The translations under genes were made by a program, and so were the position numbers. Shown piece by piece: positions 35,222 to 42,605 of a stretch of DNA of 64,000 bases; within the stretch, counting starts at the first letter, position 1; each line of letters opens with the position of its first letter. Origin of the DNA: Oleiagrimonas sp963817755 (GTDB lineage Bacteria; Pseudomonadota; Gammaproteobacteria; Xanthomonadales; Rhodanobacteraceae); contig CAWFPB010000001.1 of the NCBI GenBank assembly GCA_963817755.1, positions 62,001 to 126,000 on the forward strand, in the 5' to 3' direction. The notes under the pieces were generated by a model. The model had not been told where the DNA came from. It saw only the letters and a list, made by a program, of their open reading frames with translations, and made no database searches.

Positions 35222-38110
35222 ATGTCTTCACTGGCTATGGACAGTCCAGAGGATGTGTCACCGCACTGGTTGGCGAGGTTGCTCGGCCTCACGCAGTCAT
35301 GGCGTGTCTTTTGGCAGACGCCCACTCGCTTGCGGGTTGTTACCAAGGGGCAGGCGCAAAACCACTTCGCCATCGACCTGGAAGCCACACCCATTCGGGG
35401 TTGGCTGTTCAGCAAGCTCGAACTCACCAGTGCTGGGCAGATTTACTACCTTCGAGGCCTTCGGGCAGAGACGGCCCAGTCTTTGGCCGAACAGGTCAAT
35501 CGCCGTAGGTTGAGGGCCATCGAGAAACTGCGGGAAGGCTTGACGCAGGATCTGGCGGTGCTTGAGCCGCTGTCGAATGGCATCCGGGTTCTGCTTTCTT
35601 CCGAACGTTACTTGGCAGCCCTTGAGCGGGAGAGGCTGGTTGGGTGGGTGCAGCAGCATCAGACCCAGATCAAGGTCGCTCAGCAGCGCGTGGCCTCATC
35701 CCACGCTGACCGCTTCCCCGACCAGACTGAAAAGCTCAAGCGTTTCCTGCCGGCACTGGCGGCATTCGCCCTTGAGCCGGAGAACATGCTTGCCGAGCGC
35801 AACAAGCATTTCGTTGAGCAAGAATGGAAACGGTGGGAGCCATTCTTTGCTGTATGTGAACGCACCCCTCTGACCGAAGAGCAGGGCAAGGCCGCCATCA
35901 CGATGGAAGAGGCGACCTTGTTGGTGGCCGCAGCCGGTTCGGGCAAGACCTCCACGCTGGTGGGCAAGGTGGCCTACATGCTTGCCAAGGGGATTGCAGT
36001 CCCTGGAGAGATCTTGTGTCTGGCGTTCAACAACGGTGCGGCCAAAGAAATCCGTGAGCGGCTGAAAGAGCGCCTGACCCTCATCTTGAGCGATGAGTGT
36101 GACCTTGATGAGGATTTCAAGGAGGGGTTGAAGCAGTCCCTATCCGGAGAGGGGGAGGTGGCATCCATGACTTTCCACTCCTTCGGTTTGTCCATCGTGC
36201 GCCAGGTGGAGGGGATGGAGCCTCGGGTCATCGTGGACAGCGAACGTAAGGCGGCCATCGCGACGGCCATCAACGAGTGCCGTAAAGTCCCGGAACTGTC
36301 TGAGAAGTGGTGGCTGCTTCAAACGGTGTATCGCATTGCCAGTCCGCCAGAGTCGCGCTTTCACAGCGAGGCGGACTATCAACAATACCTGCAAGCCATT
36401 TGCCGAGACCGCCGTCAGGCAGAGGGCATCTCCACGATGGGAACGTCGCGTGCCGTTCGTTCTCTGGAGGAGGCGGCCATATCCGACTGGCTGTATTTGA
36501 ACGGCGTTACGTTCGAATACGAGCCACTGTTTGCCGAAGGTGCCGAGGTGCTCTGCCCAGGCCGCACATGGCACCCGGACTTTGGTTACCGCATTCATGG
36601 CGAAGACGGTCCAGTGCTCATCGTCCATGAACATTTCGCCTTGAACAAAGACAACCAGGCGCCGCACTTCTTCGATGACCCAGAGGGGTATGTCCTTCAG
36701 GCATTCCAGAAGCAGACGGTGCTCAAGACGCTTGATCTTCGGCATTTTTGGACGACCAGCGCGGAATATCGGGATGGGTCGCTCTTTCCCAAACTCCGTG
36801 AGAAGCTCAAAGCCTTGGGTGTTATCTTCGTGCCACCCACTGAGGCGCAGAAGGTTCAGCGGTTGGCCGAGATTGGCCTGGAACCGGACAACGAGTTGCT
36901 TGAGCGGGCTGTATCCCAGATTCGGGCCAACGAATGGAGCTACAAGGATCTGGAGCCTCGAATTCATGGGCAGCGCGAAATCATGCGTGCCAAATTGTTC
37001 CTGGAACTGGCGACTGCTGTAGCCGGAAAGCTCACGGAGGTTTTGCTGGTCAACCACCAGCTCGACTTTGACAGCATGATTCGTCGGGCCATCGGTTATC
37101 TCCGGGACGACCCCAAACGCAGCCCTTACCGCATCATCCTCGCCGATGAGTTCCAGGACACGGCCGCAGGCCGTGCCAAGCTCATCCGGGCAGCTTTGGC
37201 AGACAGGCCCAAGGCCAGGCTGTTTGCCGTCGGCGATGACTGGCAGGCCATCAACCGATTCGCCGGCTCCGATATCTCCTTGTTCACAGGGTTCGAAGAT
37301 GCATTTGCGCGGCGCCCCGGAGGCTATGTGCGGCGGGACTTGACCAAGACGTTCCGCACCAATCAGGGCATCGCTGATGTCAGCACCGCTTTCATCCTGA
37401 AGAATCCCTCTCAACTGCCCAAGACCGTTCAGGCACACGACCTCACCCGAAAGGGCGTCATCGACATTCGCACCTACCGTCGCGACGAGGAAGTGTTTGC
37501 GCTCATTGACGATCAGATTCGGCGGTGGGTGGAGTCATACGAAGGGAAGGTCAAGCCATCGGTGCTGCTGTTGGGTCGGAATCGGCCAAAGTTCCTCAAG
37601 GGCATTGAGGACGACCAGGTGCGTCAGCTCGAACAAAAGTGGGGGCAGCGGGTCGATTTCATCGAAAAGGGTGGGCGACGGTCGTTGTTCCTGAGCATGC
37701 ACAGCTCTAAGGGATTGCAAGCTGATTTCGTTCTCATTCTCGGAATGCACCGCATCGAGCACGACGTCTTCTGCTTCCCCAATGAACGGGAGGAAGACCC
37801 ATTGATGCAGTTGGTGCTGCCTGCAAGGGAACAGCTGCCAGATGCCGACGAGCGCAGGCTGTTCTATGTTGCTCTAACCCGAGCCAAGCATCAGGTTGTG
37901 CTTTTGGCGCAGGAACGTTACCCATCCAAGTATGTGCTGGAGTTGCTCGATGAACACCGGGGTGAGCGGCTTCTGTTCAATGGGGCGGAGGAACTGTCTC
38001 GACGCTGTCCACGATGCAAGACCTCAATGTTGGTCAAGCGTGTGAATCGAGATACAGGGCAAGAATTTTGGGGTTGTGGTGCTTGGCGTTCGTGTAGCGG
38101 GGCGTCGTAA
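35222..38110 (+). CDS. HelD/UvrD-like superfamily 1 helicase with nuclease-like insertion and zinc ribbon
   Basis: 962 residues. The N-terminal 190 residues recall helicase IV. Walker A is AAAGSGKTSTL (about 236). An insertion at 430-500 reads WLYLNGVTFEYEPLF, HPDFGYRI and LIVHEHFAL, the pattern of PD-(D/E)XK domains found inside some HelD-like proteins. Later motifs are ADEFQD (640), GDDWQAINRFAG (667), KTFRTN (709), MHSSKGLQADFV (825) and YVALTRAKH (881). The C-terminus has CPRCKTSM and FWGCGAW, a topoisomerase-type zinc ribbon. Probably a DNA-processing defence protein. Confidence 0.85.
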   Translation: MSSLAMDSPEDVSPHWLARLLGLTQSWRVFWQTPTRLRVVTKGQAQNHFAIDLEATPIRGWLFSKLELTSAGQIYYLRGLRAETAQSLAEQVNRRRLRAIEKLREGLTQDLAVLEPLSNGIRVLLSSERYLAALERERLVGWVQQHQTQIKVAQQRVASSHADRFPDQTEKLKRFLPALAAFALEPENMLAERNKHFVEQEWKRWEPFFAVCERTPLTEEQGKAAITMEEATLLVAAAGSGKTSTLVGKVAYMLAKGIAVPGEILCLAFNNGAAKEIRERLKERLTLILSDECDLDEDFKEGLKQSLSGEGEVASMTFHSFGLSIVRQVEGMEPRVIVDSERKAAIATAINECRKVPELSEKWWLLQTVYRIASPPESRFHSEADYQQYLQAICRDRRQAEGISTMGTSRAVRSLEEAAISDWLYLNGVTFEYEPLFAEGAEVLCPGRTWHPDFGYRIHGEDGPVLIVHEHFALNKDNQAPHFFDDPEGYVLQAFQKQTVLKTLDLRHFWTTSAEYRDGSLFPKLREKLKALGVIFVPPTEAQKVQRLAEIGLEPDNELLERAVSQIRANEWSYKDLEPRIHGQREIMRAKLFLELATAVAGKLTEVLLVNHQLDFDSMIRRAIGYLRDDPKRSPYRIILADEFQDTAAGRAKLIRAALADRPKARLFAVGDDWQAINRFAGSDISLFTGFEDAFARRPGGYVRRDLTKTFRTNQGIADVSTAFILKNPSQLPKTVQAHDLTRKGVIDIRTYRRDEEVFALIDDQIRRWVESYEGKVKPSVLLLGRNRPKFLKGIEDDQVRQLEQKWGQRVDFIEKGGRRSLFLSMHSSKGLQADFVLILGMHRIEHDVFCFPNEREEDPLMQLVLPAREQLPDADERRLFYVALTRAKHQVVLLAQERYPSKYVLELLDEHRGERLLFNGAEELSRRCPRCKTSMLVKRVNRDTGQEFWGCGAWRSCSGAS

Positions 38111-38138
38111 TTTTTGTTGACTATGGTGGATTTGAGAT

Positions 38139-38780
38139 ATGTCAGAAAACGAAGAATTTACTCAAGAAGAAGGTATGGAAGGTAACAGGAGGCGCCAGGA
38201 TTGGCTTGATAAATACGGACATAAATTGAGGCGTGGATGGATAAATCCGCGTCATCCGAAAGATGTGCGTATGTTTCGAATTTTATCTGAATTTCCCTTA
38301 CCAATTTTCATAGTTGTAACTTTATTTATTTTATTAATCATAGTATGGAGTAAAAAATATTTTTTGATGGGCTTACAGTATTGGTTTATCATTTTCGGCA
38401 CAATCCAAATTTTTGCTGGCGTTTATCTTGGATTAATTAGAATCGCTTTTTTGAAAAAAATTGCAATTCAAGAGGCTATTAGAGAAACCAAATTTGTTCG
38501 TCCAGTTGGACTTGATAGGTACTTATTAAAAATAATTTCCAAGGTCGAGCATTTCAACAATAACAAAGGCCTGTATTCAGGTATGGATTTGTGTGGTTAT
38601 TTAAAAAAGTGGGCGGAAGATGAGGAGAAAGAGCACCGTACTGTAGGAGGTAAACTCTATCTTATCAAGCAAGAAGATTTGGCGGCGCTTTTTAATGCTG
38701 CTTCTTCTAATGCTGCATATGGAACAGTGATGGTTGTTATGGGGACTTTAATCTCTTTAATTAGAGATTTTTTAGGTTAA
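38139..38780 (+). CDS. AT-rich two-span membrane protein of unknown function
   Basis: 213 residues, 28 bases after the helicase stop. Two membrane segments (about 52-70 and 78-101) are followed by a cytoplasmic region with FNNNKGLYSGMDL and a C-terminal hydrophobic helix (VMVVMGTLISLI). Codons are strongly A/T-biased (TTA, ATA, AAA), unlike every neighbour, so it came from a low-GC host separately from the rest. The closeness to the helicase suggests a two-gene unit. No family was recognised. Confidence 0.7.
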   Translation: MSENEEFTQEEGMEGNRRRQDWLDKYGHKLRRGWINPRHPKDVRMFRILSEFPLPIFIVVTLFILLIIVWSKKYFLMGLQYWFIIFGTIQIFAGVYLGLIRIAFLKKIAIQEAIRETKFVRPVGLDRYLLKIISKVEHFNNNKGLYSGMDLCGYLKKWAEDEEKEHRTVGGKLYLIKQEDLAALFNAASSNAAYGTVMVVMGTLISLIRDFLG

Positions 38781-39113
38781 GGCTACCACGAGAGCTAAAA
38801 CCACCAAGATACAACCAATCAACAAACTTATCTTCTGAGAGCGTGACATAGAAAAATCCTCTAATTCGTCTATCAATACAATGTCTAAGCAATCTGTCAA
38901 CCCCCAGAGCGCGTCTTAGTGTTCTGCGAACACAACGCGTCTGGGGCGATGCCCCAGATCACCAAACACTAAAGCGTCGCCCATCAGGCGGCGCTTCTTT
39001 GTATGCCCAGCATCCTTGACACATCCCAAAAATCTGCTTGGATGTGGGTAGAACGCTAAGCGTTCAGCCAGCGGCTACGGACAGTCGCCCCACGGTCACG
39101 GAGGACCCTATTC
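38781..39113. other. intergenic region before the relaxase, holding a candidate oriT
   Basis: No gene is supported. The region contains several inverted repeats between 38911 and 38995 and a Gly/Ser-free open frame starting at 39038 that is a shadow of the relaxase leader. Confidence 0.6.
38911..38994. other. candidate origin of transfer (oriT)
   Basis: GTGTTC-TGC-GAACAC (38919-38933) and CTGGGGC-GAT-GCCCCAG (38941-38957) are perfect hairpins. TTAGTGTT (38916) pairs with AACACTAA (38965), enclosing both. GCGTCGCC and GGCGGCGC follow. Clustered inverted repeats 120-200 bases before a MobA/MobL gene are where oriT usually lies; the nick site is not identified. Confidence 0.5.
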
Positions 39114-40721
39114 ATGCATGCACACGCCAGACCTCACCTGGAAACCCACAACCGCGCAAAAGGCCACTCCTCAGTGGCCGGCGCGGCATATCGTCTCGGT
39201 CTACGTCTCTACGACGAACGTCAAAAGAAATGGCACGACTTCCGCCGACGCAAGCTGGGCGAAGAAATCGTGCGTGCCCTGACGGTGGCACCTAAGGATG
39301 CGCCGGCCTGGGCGACTGATCCAGAGAAACTCTGGAACCGGGTCGAGGCAAGGGAAAACAGGAAGGACGCCCAGGTCGCACGCGACTACCGTATCCCCAT
39401 TCCCTTTGGTCTGTCTGACCAGCAAGCTGGCGACTTGGCTGAAGAGATGGCCTGGTATATTGCAACCAATCTCAATGTGCCCGTTTCGATGGGCTTGCAC
39501 CGGGATGCCGACCGAGACGTGCTCGGGGTGGTCAAGCCCAACGACAAGCAAGGCTTCCACGCCCATCTCTACTTCCCTACCCGTAAGCTGGCAAAGGTCG
39601 AGGATGACGGGGAAGGGGAAGCAGGCAAACCGTTCGGAGCGAAACTGACGTTGCTATCGAACAAGCGCACCTCAGCTGCGTTTGTTGAATCGCTCAACCA
39701 GAAGTGGGCAGAGCTGGCCAACACATACCGTTCTGACCAAGGCTTGTCGGCCGACTACGATCATCGCAGTTATCGCCGTATGGGCGTGTCCAAAGATGCC
39801 GAGCCGACCATGGGGCAGGCTGTCACCGCCATGGAGCGGAATGGGCTGGGCACACGGAAAGGCAGTCAGCTAAAGGACGCTCGCAATTTGGCCCGAGTCT
39901 TCGAGCATGTGCATGCCGAAGAGCTCAAGGCCCAGCATAAGAAAGCCAAGGCCGATGTTGTTCGCGAAAGGAAAGCCAAACGACCGACAGTGACTGCGCT
40001 TGGTATTGCCAGCCGGTTGCAGGCACGACGGGTTGGAAAGGGATACCTTCGCCTCGGCCCGTTGGCTTCGAAATTGCGCGCTACCTTGCCGCCGCCAAAG
40101 TCAAAATCCGACCAGGAAGCGTTGGCTCGCTCACTCATTCTTGCTGACATCATCGAGGAGATACTTCGATCGATACGGTCGGCTCGGACCCAAATCAGGG
40201 CATTTCAGGCGGAAATAGACGAAGCGACCACGCAGAGGCTGGGATCTGAATTCGAAGTCGATGAGGGCCGAAGAGAACGCGCCCGTGCCATCCGTAGATT
40301 GAAGGATTGGGAACAAACTCACCCATGGCGCCGCCGTGCATCCAAACTTGATGGGTCGAAAGCTGCCCAGGAGAGGGCGGCCATGCGAGCTGACATCGAC
40401 ATGCAGAACGAGCGGGTGCAGATCGAGAAGAAATTTGCATCGCAAGCACTTGCCAAGGTTGAGAAGATCCGGAAGGACCAGGCTGAGTCGCAAAAAATTC
40501 TGGTCGCCAATCAGACTGACTTACAGCAGGCCTTGGCTGAGCTCGAAGCGCTGGATCTGTCAGCCAATGGCTTGATGACGGTCACCCCGGCTGAGCTGCG
40601 ACCGGTCTTGGGGGCAGAAGTGAAGCAAGGTGAAGGTATGCAATTGTCGGGTGTGGATGAGGGTGATGCGCGAAATCTGACCCTTCAACACACCCCAAGA
40701 ACGCTGCCCCGTCACGGATAA
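39114..40721 (+). CDS. MobA/MobL family relaxase (MOBQ-type)
   Basis: 535 residues. The N-terminal domain has AKGHSSVAGAAYRLG and YDERQKKWHDF, the usual MobA/MobL opening; HRDADRDVLG and the metal-binding GFHAHLYFPTRKL (HxH near residue 143) follow. The C-terminal half (about 330-500) is helical and charged, probably coiled coil. It would nick oriT and pilot the strand through a helper transfer system. The extra length over plasmid MobA is in the coiled region. Confidence 0.88.
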   Translation: MHAHARPHLETHNRAKGHSSVAGAAYRLGLRLYDERQKKWHDFRRRKLGEEIVRALTVAPKDAPAWATDPEKLWNRVEARENRKDAQVARDYRIPIPFGLSDQQAGDLAEEMAWYIATNLNVPVSMGLHRDADRDVLGVVKPNDKQGFHAHLYFPTRKLAKVEDDGEGEAGKPFGAKLTLLSNKRTSAAFVESLNQKWAELANTYRSDQGLSADYDHRSYRRMGVSKDAEPTMGQAVTAMERNGLGTRKGSQLKDARNLARVFEHVHAEELKAQHKKAKADVVRERKAKRPTVTALGIASRLQARRVGKGYLRLGPLASKLRATLPPPKSKSDQEALARSLILADIIEEILRSIRSARTQIRAFQAEIDEATTQRLGSEFEVDEGRRERARAIRRLKDWEQTHPWRRRASKLDGSKAAQERAAMRADIDMQNERVQIEKKFASQALAKVEKIRKDQAESQKILVANQTDLQQALAELEALDLSANGLMTVTPAELRPVLGAEVKQGEGMQLSGVDEGDARNLTLQHTPRTLPRHG

Positions 40722-40726
40722 GATAA

Positions 40727-40745
40727 GCCCCGCTCAGGGCGGGGC
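40727..40745. terminator. possible transcript end between relaxase and convergent membrane genes
   Basis: GCCCCGC pairs with GCGGGGC around a 5-base loop, just after the relaxase stop. No T run follows on the plus strand, so it is weak as an intrinsic terminator. Confidence 0.35.
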
Positions 40746-40750
40746 AAGAT

Positions 40751-40933
40751 TTAGTGGTGCGTGCCAAAAAATTGAACAGCGAGCAGCCAGACGGCCCACA
40801 AGGCCCAAGGGACGGAGATGACGGCTTGAACCGCCAGTATGGCGTTACCGAGCACGTCCGAGGCCGTCGAATGAGCAAGTTTGTTGGTGCCCCAGAGAAA
40901 CAAAAGCAGCAGGGTGAAGACGAAGACTCCCAT
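40751..40933 (-). CDS. 60-residue membrane protein
   Basis: Two hydrophobic helices (MGVFVFTLLLLFLWG and an Ile/Val/Trp/Leu-rich second half) separated by a short polar loop. GAGGGA precedes the ATG. It lies 45 bases downstream of the 288-residue membrane protein on the same strand and is probably co-transcribed. Function unknown. Confidence 0.55.
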   Translation of the reverse strand: MGVFVFTLLLLFLWGTNKLAHSTASDVLGNAILAVQAVISVPWALWAVWLLAVQFFGTHH

Positions 40934-40978
40934 GGGTGGTTTCCCTCTGTAAGTATGGGTGCAGCGCGGACGTCGATA

Positions 40979-41845
40979 TCACTGCATGAGGTGAAGGAAC
41001 GAAAAGACCGCGCTGCCGAAGATCACCAAAGCCACGATCCCAACCGCCAGTGCGATGGCGCCGAGCACAATGCCGGCTGTGGCCATGCCGCTCCCGGTGA
41101 GGCCGGGATAGATCCGCATGTGTTTCTTGGCGGTGAGGCCGAAGGTCAGCGCCAAGACGCCGAACACCAGACCAATGCCGGCGAACGATGACAGTAGGCT
41201 CAATAGGCCAAAGACCAGGCTGGCGATGGCCATGCCACTGTTGCGGCGGTCAATGGGGGTGCTTTGCGTGGGGCCATTCGTGGGGGAGGGGGTAGCAGTG
41301 CTTGCGCCCCGATGCTTTGCCGGCATTTGTTTGTTCAATATGACTAGGCAGGCAGCGAAGATGAGCAGAGATACGATGGTGTCGATGACCCACAGTGCGT
41401 GCCCAGCGGATGGCGATTGCCGTAAGAAATTCTGTAAAAAACTGAAAGGTCCGAGGGCGTCAAGGGGCGACGGGGGAACGAAGTAAGAGAGAGCTCTCGC
41501 GTGGACAAGATGGGGGTTGAGAAGAATGAGGAACTGAAAAATTAGACCAACTGTTCCCGCACCGAATAGAGCCGCCAAGATCCATCTGGCTAGTTTGCTG
41601 CTGAGGAACATGGCCCCAGCAATGGCAGCACCATAGATCGCATACACAATGATGGCCATGATCGTCATGCGCCAAAAAAGGTTTGTCGCTTTGGGGTCCG
41701 GTGGCACATGCATCTTCAAGAGCTGCTGTTGGTCATGTAGGAACCCAAGCAAGCTTTGAATGTTTGTAACCACAATGCCAATCACGGCAATGATGAGCAG
41801 GCTGAGCAAGCCCATGTAGAGCTTCCGTGCGGTCGTTGCGGTCAT
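40979..41845 (-). CDS. multi-span membrane protein with a DUF4190-like C-terminus
   Basis: 288 residues. Four hydrophobic segments in the first 185 residues, a polar linker rich in Ser, Thr, Pro (about 188-205), and a C-terminal pair of helices with SGMAIASLVFGLLSL and GMATAGIVLGAIAL, the DUF4190 pattern. It is convergent with the relaxase and divergent from the XRE gene. Its role on the element is unknown; it may belong to mobilization or cell-surface functions. Confidence 0.75.
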   Translation of the reverse strand: MTATTARKLYMGLLSLLIIAVIGIVVTNIQSLLGFLHDQQQLLKMHVPPDPKATNLFWRMTIMAIIVYAIYGAAIAGAMFLSSKLARWILAALFGAGTVGLIFQFLILLNPHLVHARALSYFVPPSPLDALGPFSFLQNFLRQSPSAGHALWVIDTIVSLLIFAACLVILNKQMPAKHRGASTATPSPTNGPTQSTPIDRRNSGMAIASLVFGLLSLLSSFAGIGLVFGVLALTFGLTAKKHMRIYPGLTGSGMATAGIVLGAIALAVGIVALVIFGSAVFSFLHLMQ

Positions 41846-41960
41846 GCGGGTTGTCCCCTGTCTGAGTGGTCAGCTTCACAATACAACAACATGTGTTACG
41901 CCAACATAGGGTAATTGATCTTGACGTTTAGCGTCGCTTCATCCAAGGAGCGCGCTGGAC

Positions 41961-42254
41961 ATGCCCAAGGGCAAGACGATTCATCAGGCCGAATACCCCG
42001 TGTTCCTTGAATTGCTCAAGGAAGCTCGGACCGCTGCGGGCCTGACACAGGTTCAGTTGGCTGAGATCACAGACCTATCGCAGTCCTATGTCTCTGCGGT
42101 CGAGCGGGGTGTGCTTCGTCTCGATACGCTTCAACTGCGAAGCTGGTTGAAGGGCTGCGGGGTTGACTTGGGCACGTTCAGCAGCGAGCTGGACCGAAGA
42201 CTGACCAAGGCCGAATCCAAGCCATCCAGTGTGGTGCCCAAGCGCCGTAAGTAG
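41961..42254 (+). CDS. XRE-family helix-turn-helix regulator
   Basis: 97 residues. The HTH spans about 17-72: LLKEARTAAGLTQVQLAEITDLSQSYVSAVERGVLRL, a good Cro/cI-type match. The C-terminus is basic (KPSSVVPKRRK). It is preceded by CAAGGAG at workable spacing. It may control the divergent membrane-protein operon through the 115-bp region between them, or excision. Confidence 0.88.
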   Translation: MPKGKTIHQAEYPVFLELLKEARTAAGLTQVQLAEITDLSQSYVSAVERGVLRLDTLQLRSWLKGCGVDLGTFSSELDRRLTKAESKPSSVVPKRRK

Positions 42255-42260
42255 ACCGCG

Positions 42261-42497
42261 CTACTTTTTCTTGCCCTTGGCTTTCTCTTCCCGTGCGCTC
42301 AGCAGGCCCATGATGTAGGCGATGCCCTCATCCTCGGGAAAGAATCCGACGACATCGGCCACGGTCAGGTTGTGGCGCTCCTTCAGTGCTAGGAATTCGG
42401 CTTTGGCCTTAGCCATTGGGTCGGTGCTGGTTGGTGCCTGTTCGTCGATGGCGGCAAGGTCTTTCTGGAACTGGCGGAAGTCGTAGGCTCGAGGCAT
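42261..42497 (-). CDS. 78-residue unknown protein
   Basis: Starts MPRAYDFRQFQKDLAAIDEQ and ends in a lysine-rich tail (EEKAKGKKK). The central ERHNLTVADVVGFFPEDEGIAYIMGLL could fold as two helices with a turn, giving a small DNA-binding look, but no family was recognised. Convergent with the XRE gene, six bases apart. Confidence 0.55.
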   Translation of the reverse strand: MPRAYDFRQFQKDLAAIDEQAPTSTDPMAKAKAEFLALKERHNLTVADVVGFFPEDEGIAYIMGLLSAREEKAKGKKK

Positions 42498-42605
42498 GCT
42501 GGAAGTGTAGAAGTTAGGAGCGACGGATAGAATGCTCCAAATGTAAATTCATTCGTGATATTGCTCGAGTTTCACTGAGTGTGGGTGTGTTGCCAGGAGG
42601 GCAAT

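Noticed and set aside
41961..42497. Toxin-antitoxin pair (XRE gene with the 78-residue gene)
   Set aside because: The two genes are convergent, not in an operon, and the small protein has no toxin-like motif.
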